DNA of 64,000 nt. Source: a virus. Below the pieces are notes generated by a model. The model did not search any database. It was not told where the DNA came from and worked only from the letters and a program-made list of their open reading frames with translations. Below, piece by piece: positions 10,401 to 19,193 of this stretch. The position numbers and the translations under genes were made by a program. Where the stretch lies: positions 1-64,000 of IMG/VR virus record IMGVR_UViG_3300035145_001165; one strand, given 5' to 3'. Every line of letters starts with the position of its first letter. Position 1 is the first letter of the stretch.

Positions 10401-13400
10401 AATCTCAAAGCGTTGGTTGACAGTATCAACATCAGTGATGGTGTGCCAATAGCGTTGCATAATGTTGAATTCGATGCCACCAATGTCATAGACATAAGAC
10501 TCAGATTCGTTAGCAATCTCACCAGGGAGTACAGGATCTGCTCTGAAGGACGGACCCATAATGTATGGGAACGAAGGTTGCAGGTTATCATCTTCAGTGA
10601 TGAAGTATGCATATGTACCGTTCGGGTAGTCAGGAGTCACACAATAGCGACCGTTAATTCTATCAAGGTCACCAGTGATGATACGCTCACCCATATTAGA
10701 GTGGTTGTAGCAGAAGTAGAACAGCGATTGAGGTGCGTTAGATTGAGGCGTGTACTCAACACTTCTCTGTGTAGCAGTATCGAATCCAGCAATATATGCT
10801 GCATAGTCAACCTCAACACCCTCAAGTTTGTAGACAACACCAGATTGGAAGACAGCGTTAGCATCACCAACATCTTGTCCAGCAACGTGCCAACCTTGTG
10901 CAGTTGCCTCACCATATACTGAGAGCAGCATAGCGTGAGAGGTGTTAGAAGCATCACTCAGGTTGAAGATATACTTTCTACCCTTGCGGAAATTAAACGA
11001 AGGTTTCTCAACGGTACCAGATAATGTACCACCAGAGATGTAGTAACGACCACCGCTACCAGTTGCAGTAGCAGCTGCTGCCTGAACATTAAATGTGGTC
11101 TCTAATGCATCTTCGTCAGTGTTACCAGGATGCTCAAAGTCTTCAATGAATGATCCATAAGGATAGTTGAGGGTAACAGGACGGTTAGCAAACATATCAG
11201 GTGTTCTGCCAACCAACTTCATCAGATAACTAGGCTTCATTCTGATAACAGCAGAGCTGCTATTCATTTCACTGGAATATCCGTAAGGACCATAGATCGG
11301 ATAACCATCGAATGCAACACCAAGGATCTTAGAGTGACCATCAGCGTGACGCTTGTAATCACCCTGAATGTCGCTGTTCACAGTAATGCTGTGACCCATT
11401 CTCTCGTGATTAGTACAAACATAGTACATCGCATTAGGTGCATCAGTCGGAACAACAATCTGCACCGAACGTGTTGCTGCACTATCAAAAGAATTCACAT
11501 AGGTAACGGCATCAACCGCTGCACCATTAAGGCGATATGTGACATTAGTAGCATACTTAACACCACCGCCAAAAATGCCATCGTCAGTCGTACTAAGATA
11601 AATTGGGTGCCCATTATTGCTCGAATCGTCCTGATTGAAGATATAAGTGTTGCCTCTAGTAAATGTCAGTGCTGCACCTTCAGTGGCTGAAGGGAAACCA
11701 GGACCAGAAAGCAGGTAACCGTTAGCAGAACCAGTACCGAACCAAGGGTGAGCAGCAGTCTTAGCACCAACAGTAACTGTATATGTCAGTGTGCTGAATC
11801 CTAAGTCGAAGTAAGAACCAGACAGATAGTTGGAAGCAGCAATAGTTGTGGAATTATAAGCAGCAAGGAACTTACTGCTGTTGTATCCATAGATATTAGC
11901 ACTGCTCGGGAAACCACCAAAGGAATCTTCACCAACCAAGTTACCATTAGTAACAGTGTTGTATGTCCAACCAGGAGTAGGACCTTGCTCATTGCTGTAG
12001 TCATACAGGAATACGCCTGTAGTCGTCATACCGAACGGAGCAATCGAGCGGAGTGGTTTACTATCTGGAGTAGCATCAGCAAAGTTGGTACCACCTCTCC
12101 AGTTGATATTCTGGTTAAATGCCTGATCAACAATGCTGTTGGGGTTACCAGCAGTAATTGCAATCGAAGAAACAGCAGTTGCCTGAACACCACCAAACAC
12201 ATTCGGAGCACTAATGTTAACCGTAGGTGCGGCAGTGTAGTTTGTACCAGCGTCATCAATCGTCAGGGAGCTAACGTAACCATCCAGCACCGAGATGTTA
12301 GGAGATGCAGCAGCGCCAACACCACCGCCTCCAGAGAAGGTGATCGTTGCACTGGTGTATCCAACACCTTCATCGTCCATCGTGACACCAGACACAACAC
12401 CGATCTGTGTACCAATAGTAGCACCAGCAGCTGCAGGTTGCTCAAAAATCGGGTTTTGTGGTGGAGAGTTGCCTTCTACAATAGGATCACCATAGTATTC
12501 ATCACCCAAGATGTAAGGGAATGCAGGTTGATTAGAGTTATCAACCGTCATAAAGTAAGCGTAAGTACCACCAGGGAACTCAGGTGTCACACAGTAACGA
12601 CCATTTCTGCGATCAAGGTGACCAGTTCCCGCATATTCATAGTCTTCCACGAAAGAACCCAGAGGATATGCTGTCGTAGATGGTGCATAACCAACAGGTT
12701 CAGAAAGTGTAATCGTACCCGTCATTGCCTGAGCATTCTCAGACACATAGTAGTAGGTACCTGCCGCAGCAGTTGTTGTGTTCCACAGAATAGTAGCGTT
12801 GTAACTACCATTGTTCGTCACAGAAGCAACAACCTGAGTCGGGTTGTAAGGAGCAGGAACAGTCTGGATCCACATCGGGTGGGTCACAGTTGTACCACCA
12901 CCGCCACCAGCAGCTTGGATAGTGATCGTGCCGACCATACCAGAGTGGAACTGACACTGGTAGTAGTAAGTACCAGCGGATCCAATTCCAGGTGTCCAGG
13001 AAACAGTACCAGACTCAGTACCTTGGTTAGTAACACCAGAGATCTGGTTGCCAGTACCAGTACCAGCAGAAGTCTTCAGGTAGAACGGGTGACCAGATGC
13101 AGACACCGTGAAGTTGATAGTATCACCTTCGTAGAATGTCAATGCAGGATCGTTACCACTGACGTTACCAGATCTGTCGGAACCAGAAACAGAATAATCA
13201 CTGAAACTAGGTGCAGTAACAACTAAGTTGTAGGTTTGTGGTGTGCTACCACCGCCACCACCAGTGGTGTAAGAAGCATTAACGTTAAGCACAAGGTTGT
13301 CACCGACGTTAGCAGCAATTGCAACGTCAGTACCTGTTGATTGTCCCGTGAAATCATAGTCCAGCGAATCATCTGCAGTGACAGACCAGTTGTAAGTAGA

Positions 13401-16400
13401 TCCACTATACTGCTGACCATCACGCTGTGTCTTCACATTCCAGGAAGACTGCATTCTGCTCAACGTGGTCGGAGATGCAGGGTTATTGTAACCAATAGGA
13501 CCGTAGATCGGATAACCATCATATGCATAACCAATCACAGGAGAGTGAACTGTTCCGTTCGTGATGTCATCACCAGTGTGGGATGGCAGCGCAGCAGTGT
13601 TAGCAGTGGTGGTAACAGAAGCACCGTTGCCGTAACCACTGTACAGCGAACAGTAGTAGAACAGGTTAGGAGTATTAGGTTGGAGTTGCAGGTAGAGACC
13701 TGTGCCAGATTGACCGTCTCCAGGTGTGCCCTGATAGCGGGTGCCAATCTCATACTCTACACCACCCTGAATGTGTACACCATCATTAGTTTCCGAAACA
13801 CGGAAAGGATAACCTGTGTTGGTAGAGTCGGACTGATCAAAGTAATAAGTATTGCCTTCAGTCAGAACAAGGTTAGGTGTAATACCACCATTCAGATAAT
13901 ACTTGTTACCAGATCCAGGATTTGAAACTGTAACAGTATAAGTTGTGGTAGATCCCTTCCAAGTATTGAGGAGGAAGTTGTTGTTAGTGTAGTAGTATGC
14001 ACCATTGCTATCAACGATGCCACCACCATTGTCAGCACCAAACTTGGCACTATTAAAGATTTTGTTGAAAGTATAACCATCAGGGCAACCAGTGCCATCA
14101 GGTAGATCTGTATTCAGACCGTGAGAATAGTGACGCAGTTGAACACCATTCAATGCAACACCAATGCTAGTAGCAGCAGTGGTTGAAACGTGCGGATCAT
14201 CAGCAATGTTTCTACCACCTCTGTATGTAAAGGTGTGGTTGTAAGACTGACCAGTAATACTGTTGCTGTTGTTAGCGTTCGGGAAAGAACCATACAGAGC
14301 AGGTTGTGGCAGGTTGTCTGCAGTAACAACCAGTGCTCTTGTAACAACGTTCAGCGAAGATGTAGTGGTAGATCCACCACCAGACACGAAAGAAGCGTCA
14401 GGAGCGTGAACTGTGTTACCCTGGTTTGCAGGAGCAGAAGGTGCGATCGTAACAGTAGGTGCTTCAGAGTAACCACTACCAGCGTTTGTGATAGTAATGC
14501 TAGTGATCTCACCATCAACCACAACTGCTTGTGCTGCAGCACTAGAACCGCCACCACCAGAGAATGCAATCGTAGGCAGGTTAAACGGATTGTAACCAGA
14601 ACCACCGTTGGTAACTGTGATACTTTCAATACCACCACCAGTCAGTGAGATAGTAGCAGTTGCTGCAGCGCCAGAACCATCACCAGTGATAATCACGTCA
14701 GGAGCAGAGGTGTAACCAGAACCAGGCTGGTCAATATTGATGCTAGTGATGTTACCACCAGTCAGTGTGATACCTGCTGTTGCAGCAGCGCCAGCGCCAC
14801 CACCACCAGTAAATGAAACTGTAGGTACGCTAGTATAACCAGAACCTTGGTTCTGAATCGTCAGGTTGTTAACATAACCTGTAGTACCACCAGAGGGGAA
14901 CACACCATAGTCACCAGGCGCAGGGTGGTTATCGGAAACAATGTTTAGCAGACCACCTGCAATGTAGTATGCAGCAGTCGGGGATTCTGCACTAGAAACC
15001 CAAACGTCGGTAACAACATCAACAGCAGGGATTGCCTCAGGAACGCGAATCTGAATTCTGTCGCCAATTTGAGGATCAAATCTTGCATATTCTGTTCCCA
15101 AAGTGAAAGAGATAACGTTAGATGCAGCACCTGTACCAATCTTGGTATTGATACCATCAAAAGTAATCTCATCAATGTCGTCAACAGGATACACATTGAC
15201 ACTACCGCCACCATATTCTTCACCAACGGGGACGCCATCACGCTCATAATCCCAAACAATATTCCGACGGAGCCACTCTTTAGCGAGTTTAGGCACAGAC
15301 TTACCACCGTAAGTAACTCTGTTCTGATAATTCATTCTGCCCAGATACTGAGCAACAACACCAGCAGTCAGTGGACCAGAGAACGATGTACCTCTAATCA
15401 GAGCATAGTAAGTGCTACCAACAGAGTTGTAAAGAGTGTTGGTGTTCCAGTAATAATGCGGGCAGTAGATAGATTCTCCAGGTGCACTAGTAGTCACACC
15501 TGAGCCATAGTTAGAGAACTTGGAGAAGGTATTGATGAAACCCGTCGCACCGACAGAGATCTTGTCACTAATACCCTCCATATTATATCTGTAGTCCTGA
15601 GGACCAGCAGTACGAGGACCAGGGTGGAACTTTGCCTGATAACCACCATATCTGGTGTTGTAACCGAAACCGTTACCAGCGGAGCGCACATAAACAATGC
15701 CAGAATCACTGACAAGATTCTCATAGTCATCCATAGCAGTGTCTGCTTCATAAGCACCACTATCGAATCCAGGTTCGTTCTGAGGAACATAAGGGAACAC
15801 CTCAGAAGGAATAGCACTCACACCCAGTGATGCGTTCACAACAGCAGGTCTGTTGTTACCCTTCCAATCAGGATGACTCGGATCATTGTGATTAATGATC
15901 GCCAACATTGCGAACACATAGGTAGACAAAGCACCACTGCCCTGACTATTCTGCACTTTCAGTGCATAAATTCTTGCTTTACGAGCGAGACCGTGCTGCA
16001 AACCAGCAGCCATAATGGCACACTCTGTACCGTGACCATTGTCATCTTCGTTTGAGTTTGCTTCACCATTAACAGTATAACCAGAGTTATACCCAGGAAC
16101 CTCATAAACTCTATATTCGTTCTGATTAGTAAGATCGTTCAGATCACCTGCATAATCAGGGTGGAACAATTCAGGGTGAAGGTTAGCACCTGTTGCAGAT
16201 GTAGGACGTGATGCACCACGGACACCAGAGTCGATGATGTAAATATCAACACCATCACCTTCCTCGGTGTAAGAATAGAGACCGTAGTCCAAACCATTCT
16301 GCCCTTGCGTCAGACGTGAGAGGTACCACTTAGAGAACATCGTCACCTTACCAGAATCGGTAGATGCGACTGCTTCGTTATTTAGAATACCGACTTTAGA

Positions 16401-17147
16401 AGTTTCTCTAGCGTAGTAATAGAGCTGCTTCGGAGTCGTCTGACTCATCGTCAGTTCTATCCGCGCCCCAGCAGTACCAGGAGTACCAATACGAGACACA
16501 CCAACAACGTATTCAGTGCCTCCGTTGTGAGTTCCATCTGGGGTCTCCGAGAATGCCAGGGTGTAGTTGAAGAGAGACGCCGATGAACAATCAATGTTCA
16601 AGACGTGTCCTGGCATTATATAATTGATTTCAGGGTTCTGAAAAGACCCATTGATATAAAACTTAGGACCGTAAGATGTATTTGTTACAGTCAGGGTAAC
16701 ACCGTACTGTGTACCAGCACCAACGGTGTAGGGAATAACGTTACCGTAATCAAGGGGTTTAATTTGCTGTGCGAGACTTTCGGTAGTATCTCCTTCAGCG
16801 ACTAGGGATGCAGCAATATCATTTCTATTTTGCAGGGTAGATGTAGGAGGATTGTTTGCCAGATCCTCCAGAACTTCCTCGGGGCAGAACTGCACACCAC
16901 CTTGTTCCTGACCTGCAGGATCAATAGTGATCTCTCTATCCCAGATAGCACCAATAACCTCAGGGAAATCATCACTCTTCAAAATAGTGATGAAATTATC
17001 ATCTTTGCTTGCAAAATCAAGCATCACTGTCTTGAGTCTACTCAAGTCGTGAACATTCTGTAGTGAGGTAAAACGCTGTTTTGCTCTCTCGATTACAGCG
17101 TGTGCTTGATTTTCTTTAGAAATCCTTGCAATAATTCTATTGCTCAT
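7431..17147 (-). CDS. Giant multidomain virion protein with subtilisin-like protease, cupredoxin and YHYH-like modules
   Basis: 3238 residues, by far the largest gene here. Residues about 295-605 are an S8 (subtilase) protease with all key residues: Asp306 (IIDSGV), His372 (NGHGT), oxyanion Asn492 (SAGNG) and Ser588 (GTSFSGP). Residues about 760-905 hold four repeats with motif GSGYTSxP. Two YHYH-like domains carry the signature DGYPIYGP (near 1210 and 1948), each interrupted by a cupredoxin-like insert. Complete copper ligand sets (His, then C-x2-H-x2-M) occur at 1353/1398/1401/1404, 1847/1911/1914/1917 and 2071/2146/2149/2152; other copies have lost ligands. The last 1000 residues are beta-rich and not recognised. 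The gene sits in the tail-fibre region with a late motif upstream. Inference: structural tail protein that cleaves host surface or processes tail proteins. Confidence 0.88.
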   Translation of the reverse strand: MSNRIIARISKENQAHAVIERAKQRFTSLQNVHDLSRLKTVMLDFASKDDNFITILKSDDFPEVIGAIWDREITIDPAGQEQGGVQFCPEEVLEDLANNPPTSTLQNRNDIAASLVAEGDTTESLAQQIKPLDYGNVIPYTVGAGTQYGVTLTVTNTSYGPKFYINGSFQNPEINYIMPGHVLNIDCSSASLFNYTLAFSETPDGTHNGGTEYVVGVSRIGTPGTAGARIELTMSQTTPKQLYYYARETSKVGILNNEAVASTDSGKVTMFSKWYLSRLTQGQNGLDYGLYSYTEEGDGVDIYIIDSGVRGASRPTSATGANLHPELFHPDYAGDLNDLTNQNEYRVYEVPGYNSGYTVNGEANSNEDDNGHGTECAIMAAGLQHGLARKARIYALKVQNSQGSGALSTYVFAMLAIINHNDPSHPDWKGNNRPAVVNASLGVSAIPSEVFPYVPQNEPGFDSGAYEADTAMDDYENLVSDSGIVYVRSAGNGFGYNTRYGGYQAKFHPGPRTAGPQDYRYNMEGISDKISVGATGFINTFSKFSNYGSGVTTSAPGESIYCPHYYWNTNTLYNSVGSTYYALIRGTSFSGPLTAGVVAQYLGRMNYQNRVTYGGKSVPKLAKEWLRRNIVWDYERDGVPVGEEYGGGSVNVYPVDDIDEITFDGINTKIGTGAASNVISFTLGTEYARFDPQIGDRIQIRVPEAIPAVDVVTDVWVSSAESPTAAYYIAGGLLNIVSDNHPAPGDYGVFPSGGTTGYVNNLTIQNQGSGYTSVPTVSFTGGGGAGAAATAGITLTGGNITSINIDQPGSGYTSAPDVIITGDGSGAAATATISLTGGGIESITVTNGGSGYNPFNLPTIAFSGGGGSSAAAQAVVVDGEITSITITNAGSGYSEAPTVTIAPSAPANQGNTVHAPDASFVSGGGSTTTSSLNVVTRALVVTADNLPQPALYGSFPNANNSNSITGQSYNHTFTYRGGRNIADDPHVSTTAATSIGVALNGVQLRHYSHGLNTDLPDGTGCPDGYTFNKIFNSAKFGADNGGGIVDSNGAYYYTNNNFLLNTWKGSTTTYTVTVSNPGSGNKYYLNGGITPNLVLTEGNTYYFDQSDSTNTGYPFRVSETNDGVHIQGGVEYEIGTRYQGTPGDGQSGTGLYLQLQPNTPNLFYYCSLYSGYGNGASVTTTANTAALPSHTGDDITNGTVHSPVIGYAYDGYPIYGPIGYNNPASPTTLSRMQSSWNVKTQRDGQQYSGSTYNWSVTADDSLDYDFTGQSTGTDVAIAANVGDNLVLNVNASYTTGGGGGSTPQTYNLVVTAPSFSDYSVSGSDRSGNVSGNDPALTFYEGDTINFTVSASGHPFYLKTSAGTGTGNQISGVTNQGTESGTVSWTPGIGSAGTYYYQCQFHSGMVGTITIQAAGGGGGTTVTHPMWIQTVPAPYNPTQVVASVTNNGSYNATILWNTTTAAAGTYYYVSENAQAMTGTITLSEPVGYAPSTTAYPLGSFVEDYEYAGTGHLDRRNGRYCVTPEFPGGTYAYFMTVDNSNQPAFPYILGDEYYGDPIVEGNSPPQNPIFEQPAAAGATIGTQIGVVSGVTMDDEGVGYTSATITFSGGGGVGAAASPNISVLDGYVSSLTIDDAGTNYTAAPTVNISAPNVFGGVQATAVSSIAITAGNPNSIVDQAFNQNINWRGGTNFADATPDSKPLRSIAPFGMTTTGVFLYDYSNEQGPTPGWTYNTVTNGNLVGEDSFGGFPSSANIYGYNSSKFLAAYNSTTIAASNYLSGSYFDLGFSTLTYTVTVGAKTAAHPWFGTGSANGYLLSGPGFPSATEGAALTFTRGNTYIFNQDDSSNNGHPIYLSTTDDGIFGGGVKYATNVTYRLNGAAVDAVTYVNSFDSAATRSVQIVVPTDAPNAMYYVCTNHERMGHSITVNSDIQGDYKRHADGHSKILGVAFDGYPIYGPYGYSSEMNSSSAVIRMKPSYLMKLVGRTPDMFANRPVTLNYPYGSFIEDFEHPGNTDEDALETTFNVQAAAATATGSGGRYYISGGTLSGTVEKPSFNFRKGRKYIFNLSDASNTSHAMLLSVYGEATAQGWHVAGQDVGDANAVFQSGVVYKLEGVEVDYAAYIAGFDTATQRSVEYTPQSNAPQSLFYFCYNHSNMGERIITGDLDRINGRYCVTPDYPNGTYAYFITEDDNLQPSFPYIMGPSFRADPVLPGEIANESESYVYDIGGIEFNIMQRYWHTITDVDTVNQRFEIEPNAAQFTAAFSEEGGNYLKVSNLRGTHQDNDGVQKWMDINPVGHKLYFQTEAQEDAGQGQGTEIMNLPVDRGVDGGVMRGVVSPYINLLTTWYTAAGPLGTYNIGDTVNLQLGVSFLRTYANESIFARDYTLTGDSIDGTGLVFDTELGTLSGVLINNTTLDLTLTVEENISGQTQTYTIQLTNTTTTTQDITVIAQPVSRNIDYAAVTKKDGQPQDDDVWARQDWQAREMFYKIFQLWVNQTAYENSDFDYLPFWQVYGDKGDGNGFLWYNLNEYSTGLATPGNSCMLEEGDWFSNNVENRDEIYSYMERYEDVAERELTGCYLVVNKWWKYANAFFRCKLRFRRTFNLVASGNDYAVVVNQSGSTVYTAPKGATYRFDISDSSWTGKNLEIRESATGSALASNIVRRYGTPGTPGAWVDVIILETHVGDIIYFGQEGGSSFATQHIDFDSVYNAVISNSVQLTVSNLPALPAQPLLNMSSGATAITASTYSVITEYGGLTHFPNTLPYQSSNKSPKAGRYPVNLSCTDQNIQYNWYKKLYDYNTSTGVKSYNWDTIENTFSTYVPLNSPHYRSRRDFGNVQNAYLPSCVQDGVSSYIENYISFDEEFPLRVNYGGNQIEIPIGSSSQLLPPLDNNGSVIRVTDLPCKGIPNGENDPYSFQLTISNGAAVSSVSNEISVIANPPELGMWWYEYDNGWSGTVSNGYLRHDQGFVDTTLTCGDYFGNVFIRSFVIDVGPEPLSALPYIDINTLQIQDYYKGAQNLTITNNGTQDVTCSYTIDAGQFTWRLRLINEFPYMETVNGGNRTVYTLNNPAHANGPTIVNTGDFNTYSGQLATATGLLRECPFRGDTNVNLPVDFTVKNDIQPAIFPARGTQKVYTLWVELVESPFDLVDLINLVAVADPCQDHTYDFAYTSNGACITPSNDYFCNFIKPLRDRGHEEQPIIGMEGVAQIKVTDGISPRTLDFQIPAPFPILFSYLGDCNPTCA

Positions 17148-17180
17148 TACCCGAAATGAATACAGTACTTTCCCTGAAGG

Positions 17181-17189
17181 TTATTTATC
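17181..17189 (-). promoter_or_regulatory. Late-type promoter motif GATAAATAA
   Basis: Minus-strand GATAAATAA lies 34 bases upstream of the giant gene, in the 45-base gap after the 2OG oxygenase stop. One base differs from the T4 late core TATAAATA. Confidence 0.5.
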
Positions 17190-17192
17190 AGA

Positions 17193-17879
17193 TTACAGTT
17201 CTGCTTTGCTTCGTATCAGGTACATATGTTCCTCGTCAACGAACTTCTGCAGTTGCCACGCTGACCCTCCGTGTTGCAAATCTTCCCGAGAAAATTTTTC
17301 CGATAATTCTCTATTCATAAGGCGATTTCTGCCAAATGCTTCACGGTCACTAATGTTACGGAACATCGACTGGTGCCACATCAGTGCAACATCTCTTACA
17401 CCATCAGTAACTTCAGTAACTTTATGTCGCAACCCTGTAGGATAACTAAATGCCCATCCAGCAGGTAACTTAACAGACAAAATTTCTGTACCAAGTTCTA
17501 TCAGCAGTTCCCCACCTTCATAGTCATCAGGATTACTAAGAAAGATAGTTGTACTGACATCAGAGCGAAGTTTTTCATCGCCTCCCATTAATGTCGCATC
17601 GCAATGCCAATCGTAATGATGTCCTGGCAGATAGCGTGCAAATATAGGTAACGTCTGTCTGACTGGTGTTGTGAAATTCATCACCACGTGGTTTTCTTCC
17701 CACGAAGGTTTGATGAGATCCCACGCATTATAAGAGTTAGGATAATCCATCTGAAGATTACTCTTCAGATTTTTATCTGGGGATCCTGTGTCAGATCCAT
17801 CTATCCAATCACAAAAATCATAAAAGTTACCGACGTGCTTTAGTTGTACTTCACTCAAAAGTTCATAACGATAAAGCAT
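17193..17879 (-). CDS. 2OG-Fe(II) oxygenase, PKHD/prolyl-hydroxylase type
   Basis: 228 residues. The iron-binding triad is visible as His92-x-Asp94 in DWHCD and His152 in GLRHKVTEV, with Arg162 as the expected 2-oxoglutarate ligand. The segment DYEGGELLIE between them is typical of PKHD-type hydroxylases, which hydroxylate protein side chains using O2, Fe(II) and 2-oxoglutarate. The gene lies between the giant fibre gene and a tail-assembly-chaperone-like gene. This context suggests, but does not prove, that a virion or host protein is the substrate. Spacing to the upstream stop is 2 bases, so it is operonic. Confidence 0.85.
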   Translation of the reverse strand: MLYRYELLSEVQLKHVGNFYDFCDWIDGSDTGSPDKNLKSNLQMDYPNSYNAWDLIKPSWEENHVVMNFTTPVRQTLPIFARYLPGHHYDWHCDATLMGGDEKLRSDVSTTIFLSNPDDYEGGELLIELGTEILSVKLPAGWAFSYPTGLRHKVTEVTDGVRDVALMWHQSMFRNISDREAFGRNRLMNRELSEKFSREDLQHGGSAWQLQKFVDEEHMYLIRSKAEL

Positions 17880-17881
17880 AA

Positions 17882-18538
17882 TTATTCAGGTTTAGTTGGC
17901 CAACCAGTAAAGTTATCGGGGTTATAAGGATCTGCCTGTTGCCCAGGAAGATCTCTAAGTGCTTGACGATATGTTGCCCACTCTGTTTTCTTTTCAGCGG
18001 TGAGGGGCGAATCAGGAAGTTGTGTCCAATCACTATCAATCAGTTTTTGGTTCCTGAAAGATTTCAATGTTGCCAAATTAGCAGGAACATTTGTGTCACC
18101 AACAAATTGTGACTCAGCAACAATGTTTGCTGCTTGCTCTGCGGCATCATCTCTCCACTGCTGGAAAGATTCTTCCAGTTTTGATTTCAGACCATTATAA
18201 ACCTTGGTTGCTTCAATTGCAGCAGGACCACCATTGTTAGGAGTTCTATTGTAATTGTTAGGAATATCACCAGTCATATCTGTCTGCTCAGTGATGTAGT
18301 GAGCAGGGAAATCTAATCCATCTCCATCACTAAACGGTTTCCAGTAATAGAACCAGTCCAAGTTATCTACACCAGGAACGTGCCACGTACCAGTGATCAG
18401 AGGAAGAACCAGGGATTCCCACTCATCATTACTCAAGACAAACTGAAGAATTCCATTGCCTTCCAGCAAGAAACCTCCGACTTTCTTTTGTTGTACGGAA
18501 ATTACAAGATCCGCTCTACTGAAATCTCGTGCTGCCAT
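17882..18538 (-). CDS. Tail fibre assembly chaperone-like protein
   Basis: 218 residues. The C-terminal segment (about 165-200) reads LIDSDWTQLPDSPLTAEKK followed by TEWATYRQALRDLP, the diagnostic pattern of the phage tail assembly chaperone family that accompanies tail-fibre genes. The N-terminal 100 residues (rich in W, Y and D) are not recognised, and the middle is predicted helical. The protein is longer than the usual stand-alone chaperone domain, so it may be a chaperone fused to a fibre-tip or adaptor segment. It is flanked on both sides by 2OG oxygenase genes with 1-2 base spacing. Confidence 0.75.
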   Translation of the reverse strand: MAARDFSRADLVISVQQKKVGGFLLEGNGILQFVLSNDEWESLVLPLITGTWHVPGVDNLDWFYYWKPFSDGDGLDFPAHYITEQTDMTGDIPNNYNRTPNNGGPAAIEATKVYNGLKSKLEESFQQWRDDAAEQAANIVAESQFVGDTNVPANLATLKSFRNQKLIDSDWTQLPDSPLTAEKKTEWATYRQALRDLPGQQADPYNPDNFTGWPTKPE

Positions 18539-18539
18539 T

Positions 18540-19187
18540 TTAACTATTGAGAAGATACCACCCAGTCAAGATATATTTATCGCCTTTAAGAACTAGGTTC
18601 CCTTTATGGACGTGAGTATATCCTGCTGGCCAAATAACAAGGGTTCCTTGGTTTGCTTTAATGCGACGCTTCTGGTGCAGAAACTCAGTTTCACCACCTT
18701 CATAATCATCATTCAAATAAATCGCCCACACCAGAACCCTAGAAGAATGATCTAGACCCATCGCTTCATAATGAAACTGATGATAACCACCACCTTCAGG
18801 GGTGTGTTGCATCTTAATAGATGTACTGATCAGACCCTGACCACGAAGTTGACCATACTCAAAAATATAATGTTCTAAAGCAGACTGAATATATTGATGT
18901 GCTATCTTAGTAAGTTCGTGGTTATTATGGTTCAGAAGAATCTGATTATCATTCCTACCAAGAGAACCATTATGGAACTGAAATCTACCATCACCAACAT
19001 TATCTTGAATGTCGGGAGAGTGTAAGGAATACTGATCCTTCAGTGTTCCCATCCAATCAGTAAATTGCTTACATACAGCGGCTGGCATAAGTCCATCCCA
19101 GACGCCTATAAAATCTTTAAATTCAACATTAGTAATGTTTTCGTCCAACATCAGTTCGATGGGACGAATAGGGGGTACACCTTCCAT
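18540..19187 (-). CDS. 2OG-Fe(II) oxygenase, prolyl 4-hydroxylase-like
   Basis: 215 residues with the double-stranded beta-helix pattern of 2OG oxygenases: GGGYHQFHYEAMG, then WAIYLNDDYEGGETEF, then GTLVIWPAGYTHVHKGN and the end strand KYILTGWYL. The first iron motif is His139-x-Glu141 rather than the common His-x-Asp; the distal ligand is His192. The usual 2-oxoglutarate-binding arginine appears to be replaced by lysine near 202-204. Such H-x-E variants can still bind iron. Starts 6 bases after the stop of the tail-collar gene, in the fibre operon. Substrate unknown. Confidence 0.82.
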   Translation of the reverse strand: MEGVPPIRPIELMLDENITNVEFKDFIGVWDGLMPAAVCKQFTDWMGTLKDQYSLHSPDIQDNVGDGRFQFHNGSLGRNDNQILLNHNNHELTKIAHQYIQSALEHYIFEYGQLRGQGLISTSIKMQHTPEGGGYHQFHYEAMGLDHSSRVLVWAIYLNDDYEGGETEFLHQKRRIKANQGTLVIWPAGYTHVHKGNLVLKGDKYILTGWYLLNS

Positions 19188-19193
19188 AATTAA

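Noticed and set aside
11985-13226. Plus-strand ORF of 413 codons
   Set aside because: Antisense to the cupredoxin region of the giant gene, Arg/Cys/Ser-rich without motifs.
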